A stretch of DNA of 64,000 bases from Ricinus communis (Eukaryota; Streptophyta; Magnoliopsida; Malpighiales; Euphorbiaceae). The stretch is from assembly GCF_019578655.1 (NCBI RefSeq), contig NC_063258.1, positions 22,262,802-22,326,801 on the forward strand. Reading direction: 5' to 3'. A model generated the notes under the pieces. The model was not told the DNA's origin. It searched no databases and saw only the letters and a list, made by a program, of their open reading frames with translations. Positions within the stretch are counted from its first letter, which is position 1, and every line of letters begins with the position of its first letter. Shown piece after piece: positions 46,080-58,265 of this stretch. The position numbers were made by a program, and so were the translations under genes.

Positions 46080-46959
46080 TTTTTAAGTATACAGTCTATA
46101 TGTTTGATCTAATGATAAGCTATTAAATTTCCATAGATGATTGCAATTAATATATATATATATATATATATATTAATTCACGACTTGCTGGCTAATTATT
46201 CAATTCGATTTGATTATTTTTCTTGTAATGGTCTTATATAGATAAACAATAAAATGACCATTTAAATTAACTAATAAATTTAATTAAATAAAATTATATT
46301 TTGCATTGATGATGTTTGATAATATTTGTTATAAGAAATTGACTAAACTTTTAGAAAGTGTCTAAGCTTTACACGTAGATACCAAAAGTAATATCATAAA
46401 CTAAATAATAGTTTTAGATACCTTTTATATATTATATGTATACCTCATATATAATAAATATACCAAAATCTATAAAATTTACTGTAACTTTTTTTATGCT
46501 CTTCTAAAGATATAAATATAGTATATTATATATAAAGAACATATATTAAAATAATTTAAATGTATTCAACTATATTGAATGAACTTTGATATTGTATTTT
46601 TTTGCTACTGGTAAAAGAAAGTTTGAATAAAAATATGTTAAATAAATTAAAATATTTGATTAAAGTTACCTAACATATAAATGATATATATATTTTATAT
46701 CCAACATATACTAAAATAAATGTAATCTATATTATTTCCTAAAATTTTATCTTTTTAATCTTTATGAATTAAAATAGTTGCAGATACTAAATATATATTT
46801 AACATATACCATATTTTATTAAATATATACTTTTTGTTCCTATTTTTTGTCTTTTTCTTTTAAAAGATGCAAATATTTTAAATATATGCAACAGATACTA
46901 AAACAAGTATAATGTATACTAATTTTTGGGAGTTTTACTTTTTTAATTTTCTACATTTG

Positions 46960-47004
<45 letters not shown>

Positions 47005-47525
47005 TTTCGGATATCAAATATATACTTAATGTATTTCATATTTTGTTGAATGAATTACATTTGCTTCTTTTTTTTAAATTATATTTTGTTGTAAGTGTAT
47101 AAAATATTTAATAACTTCATAGAAATATAGAATATTAAAATAATTATTATAATAATATTTTCTTAGTTTATAAAAATAGTGTGTTATTATATACAAATCT
47201 TAATCAAATCAATCAATAAAAACCGATATTATATCTCTTCATACTTCTTAAAATTAAAATATGTTAATTAAAAAAATTATAATTTTGATTAGTATATATC
47301 CAACATATACCTAGCATATATTTTTTACTGTATATTTATAAAAAAAAAGGTTCTTTTTATGACGATTTTTCAAATTTCTTTAAGTAAATTTGTCTTATAT
47401 AAAATAAATTATATTTCTAATAAATTCAGCATATGATATAAATTCATTTTGTAACTTAACATTAATGGTTCATAATTTTTTTTAACATATACCATCCGTA
47501 TATAAAAGTATATGTTAGTTTTTTT
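46080..47525 (+). repeat. Long direct repeat, copy A
   Basis: Landmarks in order: 'ATGTTTGATCTAATGATAAGC' (46098), 'ATTAATTCACGACTTGCTGG' (46172), 'CAACATATACC' (47300) and 'AACATATACC' (47486). All recur in copy B in the same order. (AT)n runs at 46150-46172 and 46962-47001 lie inside. Confidence 0.75.
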
Positions 47526-48660
47526 TAAGAATATATAGTTTACATGTTTGATCTAATGATAAGCTAGACAAATCTCCATAGATTGCAATTGATATTTAAA
47601 CACACATCTAAGATGTTTGATGAATTTCTTTTATTGTGGTGTTGATGGGTTTGGTACTGTAGTCAAAATAGTATACATATACTTTATATGTATGCAAAAG
47701 ATATCAAAATATGTATATAGATACTATCTTTTCTATAAATTTAAAATTAGAAAAAATTTTGTATATAACTTTGTTATTTGATATGCTATAAACTCTTATA
47801 TGTAGTGGTGTATATATTATTTTTTCTTTTTTATTTCTATGTTCAGAAATATATAATGAAAAAAAAAAGGAGAATGATGAATTTATAGGACGATCAAAGC
47901 AAGAGTAAGTGGATTATTATACATACAACTGACAAAGAAATTAGATGACATGGAGCATTAATTCACAACTTGTTGGCTAATTATTTAAATTTATTTTAAA
48001 TATTTTAAATATATTATAAATATATTGCAACAAATACTAAAACAAGTATAATATATACCATCCTTTGAAAGTTTACCTTTTTTATTTTCTATTTTTGAAA
48101 TATATAATATTTATTTATTTATTTCAGGTATCAATATATATTTAATATATTTCATATTTTGTTGAATGAACTTCATTTGTTTCTACTTTTTTTAATTATA
48201 TTTTATTATAAGTGTACAAAATATTTAATGACTTCATAGAAATATAGAATAATAAAAATAATTATTATAATATTTTCTTAGTTTCTAAAAATAGTGAATG
48301 TTATTATATATAAATCTTAACTAAATCAATCAATGAAAACTGGTATTATATCCCTTGATACTTAAAAAAGTATTTTTAAAATTAAAATATGTCTATAAAT
48401 AAATTAAAATTTTTATTAATATATGCTCAACATATACCTAACATATATTTTTTAATGTACATTTATAAAAAAAAAATCTTTTTATGATAATTTTTTTATT
48501 TTTTTATGAAAATTTATTCTATATAAAATAAATTATATTATTAATAAATTCAGCAATACGATATAAATTCAATTTGTAATTTAATATTAATGATTCATAA
48601 TAATTTAAAAAAAAAATCTATTTTTTTAACATATACCATTTATATAAAAAAAATATTGTT
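47526..48660 (+). repeat. Long direct repeat, copy B
   Basis: Begins with the same ATGTTTGATCTAATGATAAGC landmark (47544) and ends with AACATATACCATTTATAT (48630). It is shorter than copy A because of internal gaps. Very AT-rich, no coding content. Confidence 0.75.
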
Positions 48661-51600
48661 TCCTGCATCTTTGCAGAAAATACAAATCATTTTTTTGGAT
48701 TTTGTATTTACCTATAATTTTTAGTTCTAATCTTCAAAATTCAATGCAAAAACAATCAAATATCTATAGAGAAAACTAAATTATTAATACTTGATCTATT
48801 TTTAACAAATAAAAATAAAACTCTTAAATCTGATTTTTCTCACTTAATAATTGATTTTAGTATCGAAATTATTAGAAAAAAGTAATATGAATAACTGAAT
48901 AAAAAAAAAAAAAGACGAGATTGTAGTGATTGGCTAATGTAGAAAATGAGAAATGGGGAGAATTTTTGAACAGATGTCATCTTGAGAGAGTGTTCACATA
49001 TTTTAAAAATAAAACTTCCAACTTCTGATATTTTTGAAAGAAAACTTTTTTGAGAGTAATAGTGATATATTAAGCCTTTTTTAAGCTTTTAAATTTTTGG
49101 TCAAATACATGTTTAGATATATGAACTTCAATCATTTAGTAGCTTTAAACTTTAATCTTTCACATAATTAATTTAACTTTTTAATGATAATTAAATATGT
49201 TTTGACATGTAGCAATAAGTCCACGTGTGTATTGTATATAAATATTTAAAATTTATAAAAAATAAAATTTAAAATACCTTATAAATTGACTTAAAATTTA
49301 AAAATATTTAAGAAATCATAAAAATAAAATTTAGATGGTTATTAAATAAAAATAAAAATTAAAGTATTACAAGGATATACCAGCAAAGCTCAAGGATCCA
49401 AAAATGCATTCCGCAGCCTTCAGTCCACTGTATTGTATTATAGGGATCAGGTTTCAGTTTCTGACCAAGTCCACAAATTGGTGTGAACTCCGACTTCCAT
49501 GTGCGGCCCATTCACTTGCTGTGGTGTGACTCTCTGCAGCTGACTTGGTTCTGTGTGAAAGAAATTAAAATGGTCCCACTCATTTTTAATAATATATTTT
49601 TTTATTTATATATTTTTAAAAACTGATATTAAAGCACCATAATTATAATTTGGATACAACCCATGTTAATTACCAAAAAAAGAAAATAAAAGTTAAATTT
49701 AAATTTTGATTTTATCATTTTAAATTAATATTTTAATTCCTGAATTGATTAACGACTTAATATTTTTAATAATATAAATTAGACGTGTAAAGTATTAAAT
49801 GGACACTTTGTGTATAACAACTTGAATTGGACCATATTTCAAGTCCTTGAGATTTTAGAATTTGCTTGCACTTTAGTCCTTTGAATTGTTATCTTATAGA
49901 ACTTTATATCTCCCAATCTTTTTAAAAAATTTTAAATTTATGGTGTTATGAGGACCGAAATGTTTAATTTTGAAAAGTCTATTTGAAGAAATTGAGGCCG
50001 GGAAATTAAATTTGGAAAGCAAAATCATTATCTATAAATGGAAAAAGTTAGTAAATAAAACAAAATAAACTGAATATGAGAAAAATGTGGAAATTAGATA
50101 ATAGAAATAGAATACGTAACTAAGATGTGAAATGGGAATATAAATAAATAAGGGATCATTACCTTCACAAGAGTTCAATTCGAAATCTTCTACCACTTTC
50201 TAATTTATTTTATTTTATTTTGAATTTTCTATTTTTTTGTTTATGTATAATAATTAGCAGCTCTCTTGAAGCCTTTTAAAACTGATAAGGACTCGGATGT
50301 TTAAAATATAATTAAATATTTAAAATTGTATTAATTTTGTTTGAGATATGATTTTATTATTCATTTATGACTATTTAATTGGGTATAAGAATAAATTCGG
50401 ATAATGATTGTTAACGGCTTATCAATTTGGTAATATTTAAGAGAGAAATCTAATTGTTTAATACTTATAATAATGGAAATAAAATAGAAAAATTAAACTA
50501 AGAAAAAAAAATGTTACAAAAACCTATCAAATAAAACAAAAAAAGTTTAGGTATCAAATAAAACGTGCAATAAATATGGATGATTTGTACCATTAACTGA
50601 TTTGGGTAATAAATAGGGAAAAAAATATACAAACTCAGATATTTACATGAACTCTTCATAAATATCAAATACTATTAAATTTTTATTTTGTATAAATATA
50701 ATTTTATATTTTTTAAACTATTTTATATGATTTGACCGGTTATTGTTTCCGGTCGAGAACTCTAGGGTGTGAATAAATTTTATAGTGAATTTTTTATTTT
50801 AGAAAGAAAGAAGAAAAGAAATAGAAAGAGAAATCTATTTTTTAATATTATGTTCAAGTGGGATAGAAAAAGTAAAAGAAATTATGTTCGAACTCAAACT
50901 CCGGTGAGAAAGGGGAACTTAGAGGAATGATATCTAATAATGAAAAAGTCCTCCACGTGCTTTGGGATGAAAACTCTCATCTGAATTTATAAATATTAAG
51001 TTGTATATAATCAAATATTATTTTAAAAAATTCAAATTGATTACAAGTAAAAAGGCTTTTAAAGAAACATTATATAAAAAGTAATATTATATATGCATAT
51101 AAATATTAATGTTATAGAAGTGGAGATGGGAGTGGACTGAAGCAGAGGGACTCAATTCTATTTGTATGCTATTGTTAGAGACGAAATTGAATAAAAAACT
51201 CTAGAGTGTGAATAAATAATATTTACTTAACCAATTAATGCTAATACTATTTGATTTGAATATATCAACAGTATATAAAGAGTTATATTTAGATTAGTTA
51301 TGCTCTTTTATAAACGTTTGAATATGCCAAATTTTGAGAAAACTCTTTTTTTTTTTTTAAATATTCACAAACAACTTAATTAAATTAAAATTATAAATAA
51401 TTGGCTAAATCGTGGTAAAATTAATAATTTTTAAAAAAATTGATCAAAATAATAAAAATTTTATAAAAATTCGAATTGATTAAGCCTAAACAAAATCATC
51501 ATGCGTTCATTTTATGATTAGACTAATACAGTAATTCAAATAAGAGTGTTATAACATAAGCAAGATCTCTCTCCATTCGTAGTTCAAACCAGTCACCATT

Positions 51601-53118
51601 AAAACTGTCTACGAGACTCAGAAATGAAAATCAAGACATTGGACTAGATTCTAAATTCATTCTTCACCACTCATTTCCACCAATGGTCTTTGGGTTGACG
51701 TCAACTCAGACACTATCATGCACAATAGTATCGTCTTAGAAAGAACCCTGAAAATGGACTTGGACTTTGGCATTTGTAACTGAAGAACTATTCTTCTCTT
51801 GACCTTCCTAATGATGGTTTTATTTTATGGACGGAGAATAATTTTAAGAGTACCAAAACTGAAGGACTTGGACATGGCGTTTCAACTCAGAAAACAATTC
51901 TTCACTTGACCATTCTAATGGAAATTTCATTCTGTTAGTAATGGTTTTACAGATGGAGAATGTGTTTAAGAACATGTTTAGGTTAAGTTTTATATTTACG
52001 AAATAATTATTTAATAGAATTTTTTATAAATGTGGAATTCATTTCAGAAAAAAAAAAGTGTATTTAGTTTAAGAAATTCTTCATATCGCAATTTAAATAT
52101 TCTTTTAATGAAAAATAGTTAAAATGGGAGAGAAAAGGAGAAGAAAAAAATTTGATAAAATCCAATTTAATTGTAATTAATTTTATAGATTTAATGAGAA
52201 ACACAATAAATTTTATAAAAAAATCAATGAATTTCATTTATATAAACACAATTTGAAAATATTTTAAATTAAAACGCCATAGTTAGTACGAAGCTTTTCT
52301 AGTCTAAAAACAAAAAGGGTAGAAGTTTTCATTTTTTTTTTCCCTTTCTTGGCCTTTAATTTTACGTAGTAGAATATTGACTCTCTTTTTTTTTTCTTTT
52401 TTTTTTTTTAATAAATTTGACTGTGGATAATTTATATATGCATATTCAACTTCGACAGCAATTGACTGAAGTATATAACTTATACGTGTCAATTATGGAA
52501 ATATAAAAAGAAATGTTCGTGCAGCCACTCAAATTTGAAATATGAGTCCATGACATTCCATTTACTATTACAAATGAGTCCAAGAGATTAATATTAAATA
52601 AAAATGTCATTCCAATTCAAATCTTTATTTTATGTTTTTCTATTTGGAGAAATTGAGGAAATCACCATCCAACTATAAGTTCAAAGATGCAAGTTTATTG
52701 GTTTTAGTTATCCAAAACTTTTATTAATTTATGTATAACTATTCTTAAGTATATCAATTTGCTAATCATAGATTTAGCTTGGTCCTAGCCGTATATAATA
52801 ATTTGAGCAAACTCTTAAGTTTAATTTTATTTTTTATTTGTCTAATAAGAAAAACGTGTCGGTTTTCTTTCAATAAATTTTAATTTATAGAGTAATAATA
52901 TAAATAGTTACTGAATTTTACAAGTAATGATATAAATAGTTACTGAATTTTACACTTAATATTAATTTAGTCATATAATAATTTAGTTATATTTCAGGCA
53001 TATAAAAAGTTGATTTATTTCATTTTAATCATTCAATTTTAATTAAAATTTAATTTAATTACCTTCGCAAACAAAAGATTAATACTTTACAAAAATAGTC
53101 GATAAAGAAAGTAATTAA
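48661..53118. other. AT-rich intergenic stretch
   Basis: No gene recognised. A GC-richer island at 49390-49560 is unassigned. Two related segments of about 110 bases lie at 51750-51960. Confidence 0.45.
51750..51960 (+). repeat. Imperfect tandem duplication of about 110 bases
   Basis: GGACTTGGAC...CATT/GTTT...AACT, 'TTCTTC(T)CTTGACC' and 'GATGG...ATGGACGGAGAAT' recur in the same order as 'GGACTTGGACATGGCG', 'TTCTTCACTTGACC' and 'ACAGATGGAGAATG'. Confidence 0.6.
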
Positions 53119-53388
53119 TGTTAGGTTTATATTTATTTATAATTCCCTAAGTCATGTATCTGACATATTGATCGAGTCAATCCTGTATTTCCTGTCTTTT
53201 AATTTGTTGTCATTTAGGCTAAGTTTGTCAAAGCTGTTAGCCCATTTGCAGCCGTAGTTAAGCATAGTGGACCGAGTAATTAGGAAGCAGTTTGTGTGTA
53301 ATTAGATGTGGTATATATTGCTGCATCAAACTATGAATGTAAAATATGTTTTTTTTTGTGCTCGGCAATTCATTTGTTACTTTTGACA
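53119..53388 (+). repeat. 5' LTR of the copia element
   Basis: 270 bases, TG...CA. It contains a GGTATATATTGC TATA-like site at about 53310. Confidence 0.95.
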
Positions 53389-53390
53389 AA

Positions 53391-53402
53391 TGGTATCAGA
53401 GC
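53391..53402 (+). other. Primer binding site
   Basis: TGGTATCAGAGC, complementary to the 3' end of initiator-Met tRNA, two bases after the LTR. Confidence 0.92.
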
Positions 53403-53545
53403 CATTATACAAACACTGACAGCAATCTGGTGATTGGGACGGGAAACACAAAGAGAGTAATCAAGGGAGGATCTCTGGGTAGGGTAAACACAGAGAGAAC
53501 CGAGAGACGATTACAGAGAGTGAGTGTGTTCTAGAAGAACTGAGA

Positions 53546-54324
53546 ATGGGTGATGTAAGTTTTGGGAAGGCTTGCATTCCGACCTATGATGGAGACTATG
53601 ACCATTGAAGTCTCTTGATGGAGAACTTGCTGCATTCCAAGGAGTATTGGAAGGTAGTAGATGAGGGCTTCACAGAACCAGCCGCAGGATCAACACCAAC
53701 CGCAGAACAAACTAAAGCTTTGGAGGAAATAAGGTTAAAGGATTTTAAGGCTAAGAATTATCTATTTAGTAGCATAGATAAAACTATCCTTAAGACAATT
53801 ACAAAGAAGGGAACTGCCAAGGAACTTTGGAAATCCATGAAAACCAAATTCCAAGGCAGCGCCGGGGTTAAGAGAGCTCAACTTCAGGCTTTAAGGAGAG
53901 AGTTTGAGGTGTTGAAGATGAAGGAAGGAGAGACGATTAACGACTACTTTGGCAGAGTCATGATCGTTTCTAATTCCATGAGAAATTGTGGAGAACTGGT
54001 TGAAGAGGTGAAGATTGTTGAGAAAATACTTAGGACTCTAATGGACAAGTTTAATTATGTGGTGTGTTCGATAGAAGAGTCTAAGAATCTGGATGAATTG
54101 ACTGTTGATGAGCTACAAAGCTCTTTACTGGTGCACGAACAGAAGTTGGTCAGGAAAACAGTTACAGATGATCAAGCTCTAAGGGTTCGAGTTGGGTATG
54201 GTAGAGGAAGAAGCAGAGGCCGTGGTAATTATCAGGAAGAGGTAGAGGATGCAGTAGTTCAAGAAGCAGGGAAATAATTGAGTGTTTCCATTGCCATAAA
54301 TTAAGTCATTACAGGAACGAATGC
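53546..54324 (+). pseudogene. Copia gag with stop and frameshift
   Basis: Starts MGDVSFGKACIPTYDGDYDH and meets TGA at 53606-53608, where copia gag usually has tryptophan. It is then open for over 200 codons: DUF4219/UBN2-type gag with 'ELWKSMKTKFQGSAGVKRAQ' and 'LQALRREFEVLKMKEGETIN'. Near the Arg-Gly-rich end (about 54230) the frame shifts by one base relative to the zinc knuckle CX2CX4HX4C at 54283-54324 (CFHCHKLSHYRNEC), which reads in the pol frame. Most plant copia elements have one continuous frame, so the shift looks like damage, though a programmed shift cannot be excluded by eye. Confidence 0.9.
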
Positions 54325-57300
54325 CCTGAGTGGACTCAACAGGCGCATTATACAAGTGAATTCAATGAAGATCTATTGTTAATGGCTTTGGAGAACTCAG
54401 ATGAGCAGTATGAGGGCTTGTGGTTCTTAGACTCGGGCTGTAGCAGCCATATGACGGGCAACAAACGCTGGTTTACACAGTTTGATAATGCCTTTGCTTG
54501 CAATGTCAAGTTAGGAAATGGCACGAAATTAGAGGTTCTTGGTAAAGGAATCATAAAGGTGAAGATTGATGGTACTGTTGCTATGATACAAGATGTCTAT
54601 TATGTCCCTGGATTACAGAATAACCTATTGAGCATGGGACAAATGCAAGAGAAATCTCTAATTTTTCTGATCAAGCAGGGAACTTGCAAAGTGTTCCATG
54701 AAAGAAAAGGCTTGCTGTTTGAAACATCTATGAAAGCAAAGAGGATGTTTGTTCTTCAAGCTTTGTCATTAGGCAGTAAGGTGACTGAGCAAGGGCAGTG
54801 TTTGATGGTCTCAAAGGTTGAAAAGGAGAACCTCGAGCTCTGGCACAGACGCTTTGGGCACTTGAACTACCAAGGTTTAATCAAGCTCCACCAGAAATCC
54901 ATGGTTCAAGGGCTGCCACAGTTAAAGGGAAGCAGTAACTCTGATGTGTGCTCTATCTATCTTCTTGGAAAGCAACATAGGAGACCATTTGCACAAAAAA
55001 ACTCATGGTGAGCAACAGAGAAATTGCAATTGATCCATGCAGATTTGTGTGGGCCTATAACACCAGATTCTAATAGGGGTAAGAGATACTTGTTTACATT
55101 GACAGATGACTACAGCATGAAGTTATGGACTTACTTCCTTGTGCCGAAATCTGAGGCTTTTGCGGTATTTCAAAAATTCAAGGTGTTCATTGAAAAGGAA
55201 TCAGGGAAGGAGATAGCTTGTTTAAGGACGGATAGGGGAGGCAAGTTCTTATCTACCGAATTCAAGGAGTTTTGTGACAAAGCCGGCATCAAAAGGCAAT
55301 TGACGGCGGCTTTCACTCCACAGCAGAATGGAGTAGCTGAACGAAGAAACCGAACCATTATGAATATGGTTAGGTGTATGTTGAAGGAAAGTCAAGTACC
55401 AAGCAAAATGTGGCCAAAAGCAGTGGCTTGGGCTACTCACATCTTGAATAGATGTCCAACCTCGATCAATGCAGATAAAACCCCTCAAGAACTTTGGAGT
55501 GGTTCACCGCCATCTGTGGATCATCTCAAAGTTCTTGGAAGCCTATGTTATGCTCATGTAGCTAACCAACAACGCAAGAAGTTGGATGACAAAAGTACTA
55601 AGTGCATTTTCTTGGGAGTGTCACCAAAATCCAAGGCATACAGATTATATAATCTTCAAACAAAAAAGATTATGGTGAGTAGGGATGTTGTATTCGATGA
55701 ATCTAAGGGGTGGCAAGACTGCAATGAAAGTGTGGGTGAGTCTACACAACTCAGATGGAATGGTAGTGAAGAGGAAATTTGGGAATCGGAGGATGAAGCA
55801 GAATCTAAAAGTACAATAATTGCAACAGATGACCAGAATACTGTAATTGCAGTTGATGATGGCAATGAATTTATTTTGTCTGAGAGTACACAAGCAGAAA
55901 CAGAAGAGGAAGAGGAAGCTGAGGCTGAAAATACTCCACAAGCTGAGCTGGGGCCAAGGATCAGAAATAGACCGGCATGGCATGATGAATATGTGATGGG
56001 CAACTTTTGTGAACAGCTTGCATTATCTGTAGATGGAGCCGATCCAAGTAGTTATGAGGAGGCCAAACAAGAGGAAAAGTGGAGGAAAGCCATGAAGGTT
56101 GAGATGGAAGCAATCAACAGAAATGACACATGGGAGTTAGTGTGCTTGCCATCTCGAGTCAGCCCAATTAGAGTGAAGTGGGTTTATAAAACTAAACTCA
56201 ATGAGCACGGGAAAGTAGACAAGTATAAGGCTAGACTTGTAGTGAAGGGTTATGCTAAAAAACATGGCATAGACTATAATGAAGTCTTCGCCCTGGTAGC
56301 CAAGTGGGATACGATCAGATCTTTATTGGCTCTAGCTGGGCACCATGGATGGAAAATTCATCAGCTTGATGTGAAAAGTGCTTTCCTCCATGGGGAGCTC
56401 TCAGAGGAAGTCTTTATTGTACAACCCCCAAGCTTCATGGTTCAAGGAGAAGAGCATAAAGTATATAAGCTCAAGAAGGCGCTTTATGGCTTGAAACAAG
56501 CGACGAGAGCCTGGTTTAGTAAGATAGAAAATTACTTCTTGAGTGAAGGCTTCACCAGATGTCCATATGAACACACTTTGTTCATTTATGCCCACGAATC
56601 AGATGTACTTCTTATGAGTCTGTACGTGGATGACATCATGTTTACAAGTAGTAGTGAAAGGCTTGTGAGGGAATTTAAGGCATCTATGCAATCCAAGTTT
56701 GAAATGTCTGACTTAGGCCAAATGAAGTATTTTTTGGGTGTAGAAGTCAGTCAAGGTGATCAAGGAGTTTTCATATGTTAGAGGAAGTACACGAATGAGC
56801 TCCTTGATAAATTTGGAATGCTAGACAGTAACCCGGTGAGAAATCCTATTGTGCCAGGGACAAAGCTGAGTATTGAGGGAGATGGAGTGCCTGTGGATGA
56901 AACTCAATACAAACAGTTGATAGGCAGCCTGCTATTTCTCACGGCGACCAGACCGAACATCATGTTTGTGGTGTGTCTCTTGAGTAGGTATATGGCAAAA
57001 CCTACAAGGCTACACATGATGTCTGCAAAACGTGTGCTAAGGTACATAAAGGGGACCGCGGAGTTTGGCATACAGTATCACAGAAAGGGGCAGGGGCGCC
57101 TAATTGGATATACTGATAGTGACTTTGCCGGGGACAAAGATGATAGGAAGAGCACCGGGGGTTATGTGTTTTTCTTGGCGGGAGGAGCAATTTCATGGGC
57201 GTCCAAGAAATAGCCGGTTGTAACTTTGTCAACAACCGAAGCCGAGTTTGTTGCCGCTGCTTCATGTGCTGCACAGTGTATATGGCTAAAGCGAGTCCTT

Positions 57301-57600
57301 GAGCAAATGGGATGGGGCGAGAGTGTTGCAGGGGCAACTACTGTGTTCTGTGACAATAATTCCACCATTAAATTGTCCAAAAACCCTGTACTGCATGGAC
57401 GGAGTAAGCACATCGACATTCGGTTCCATTTTCTCAGGGATTTGGTCAAAGATGGAGTTGTGGAGCTAGCCTACTGTGGTACCAAGGTGCAAATAGCTGA
57501 TATTATGACCAAGGCGTTGGGGCTTGAAGTTTTTGAATAGCTCAGAACTTAGCTTGGAGTCATGAAGAATGAGAAAGCTGTGGGAGTTGCTGGTGTTTAA
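54283..57600 (+). pseudogene. Copia pol: protease, integrase, reverse transcriptase, RNase H
   Basis: All in one frame. Protease has FLDSGCSSHMTG (54427). The pre-integrase block has LWHRRFGHLNY, but the second cysteine of its CX2C pair is tyrosine (54958-54960). The integrase core has HADLCGP (55033), TDRGGKF and PQQNGVAERRNRTI. An acidic linker (EEEEEAEAE) is near 55900. Reverse transcriptase has QLDVKSAFLHGE (56360), LYGLKQATRAW and LYVDDIMF (56616). RNase H has YTDSDFAGD, STTEAEFVAAASCAAQC and ADIMTKAL (57500). Stops: TGA 55009-55011, TAG 56779-56781, TAG 57211-57213, then TAGs at 57538 and 57550 in the tail. The long pieces between stops are well preserved. Confidence 0.93.
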
Positions 57601-57620
57601 ACTCAACTTAAATATGTTGA

Positions 57621-57635
57621 GTTTAGGGGAGAATT
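57621..57635 (+). other. Polypurine tract
   Basis: GTTTAGGGGAGAATT, immediately upstream of the 3' LTR. Confidence 0.8.
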
Positions 57636-57904
57636 TGTTAGGTTTATATTTATTTATAATTTCCTAAGTCATGTATATGACATGTTGATCGAGTCAGTCC
57701 TGTATTTTCTGTCTTTTAATTTGCTGTCATTTAGGCTAAGTTTGTCAAAGCTGTTAGCCCATTTGCAGCCGTAGTTAAGCATAGTGGACCGAGTAATTAG
57801 GAGGCAGTTTGTGTGTAATTAGATGTGGTATATATTGCTACATCAAACTATGAATGTAAAATATATTTTTTTTGTGCTCGGCAATTCATTGGTTAATTTT
57901 GACA
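57636..57904 (+). repeat. 3' LTR of the copia element
   Basis: 269 bases. It is followed by ATTAA and then an (AT)n run to 57928. Confidence 0.95.
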
Positions 57905-57909
57905 ATTAA

Positions 57910-58233
57910 TATATATATATATATATATCACATTAATTTTTTATTGGCAAGCAGAGTAAATTATAGTTAAAAATAAAATTGAATAATTAAAATAAAATAA
58001 ATTTAAAATTTTATGACTAAAGCAAAACTAAATATATCTATATTATTATTTTCAAGTAGGCATTGCCAAATAGGAATGGGATATACATAGCTACCCAAAT
58101 ATGTTTTTAAGTAGAAATACAAGTGATATTGGCAATGGCATATGCATATACTTTACTACAATTATTTTAATAATGCTTATAGAATTGGGAACACTGTAGA
58201 AATCCTTCTTCAAATGCCAACATGCATGGCTGC

Positions 58234-58265
<32 letters not shown>

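Larger units (their letters stand above)
53119..57904 (+). mobile_element. Structurally complete Ty1-copia retrotransposon, coding region broken
   Basis: 4786 bases with LTRs at 53119-53388 and 57636-57904, both TGTTAGG...TTTTGACA. The perfect 5-bp target duplication ATTAA flanks it (53114-53118, 57905-57909). PBS TGGTATCAGAGC is at 53391 and the polypurine tract GTTTAGGGGAGAATT at 57621. By eye the LTRs differ at about 11 sites plus one indel (about 4%). Gag, zinc knuckle, protease, integrase, reverse transcriptase and RNase H follow in copia order. Stops and a frameshift break the frame, so it needs help to move. Confidence 0.96.

Noticed and set aside
55645..56003. Two minus-strand open frames of about 110 codons
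   Set aside because: They are antisense to the acidic linker and reverse transcriptase start of the copia pol gene.
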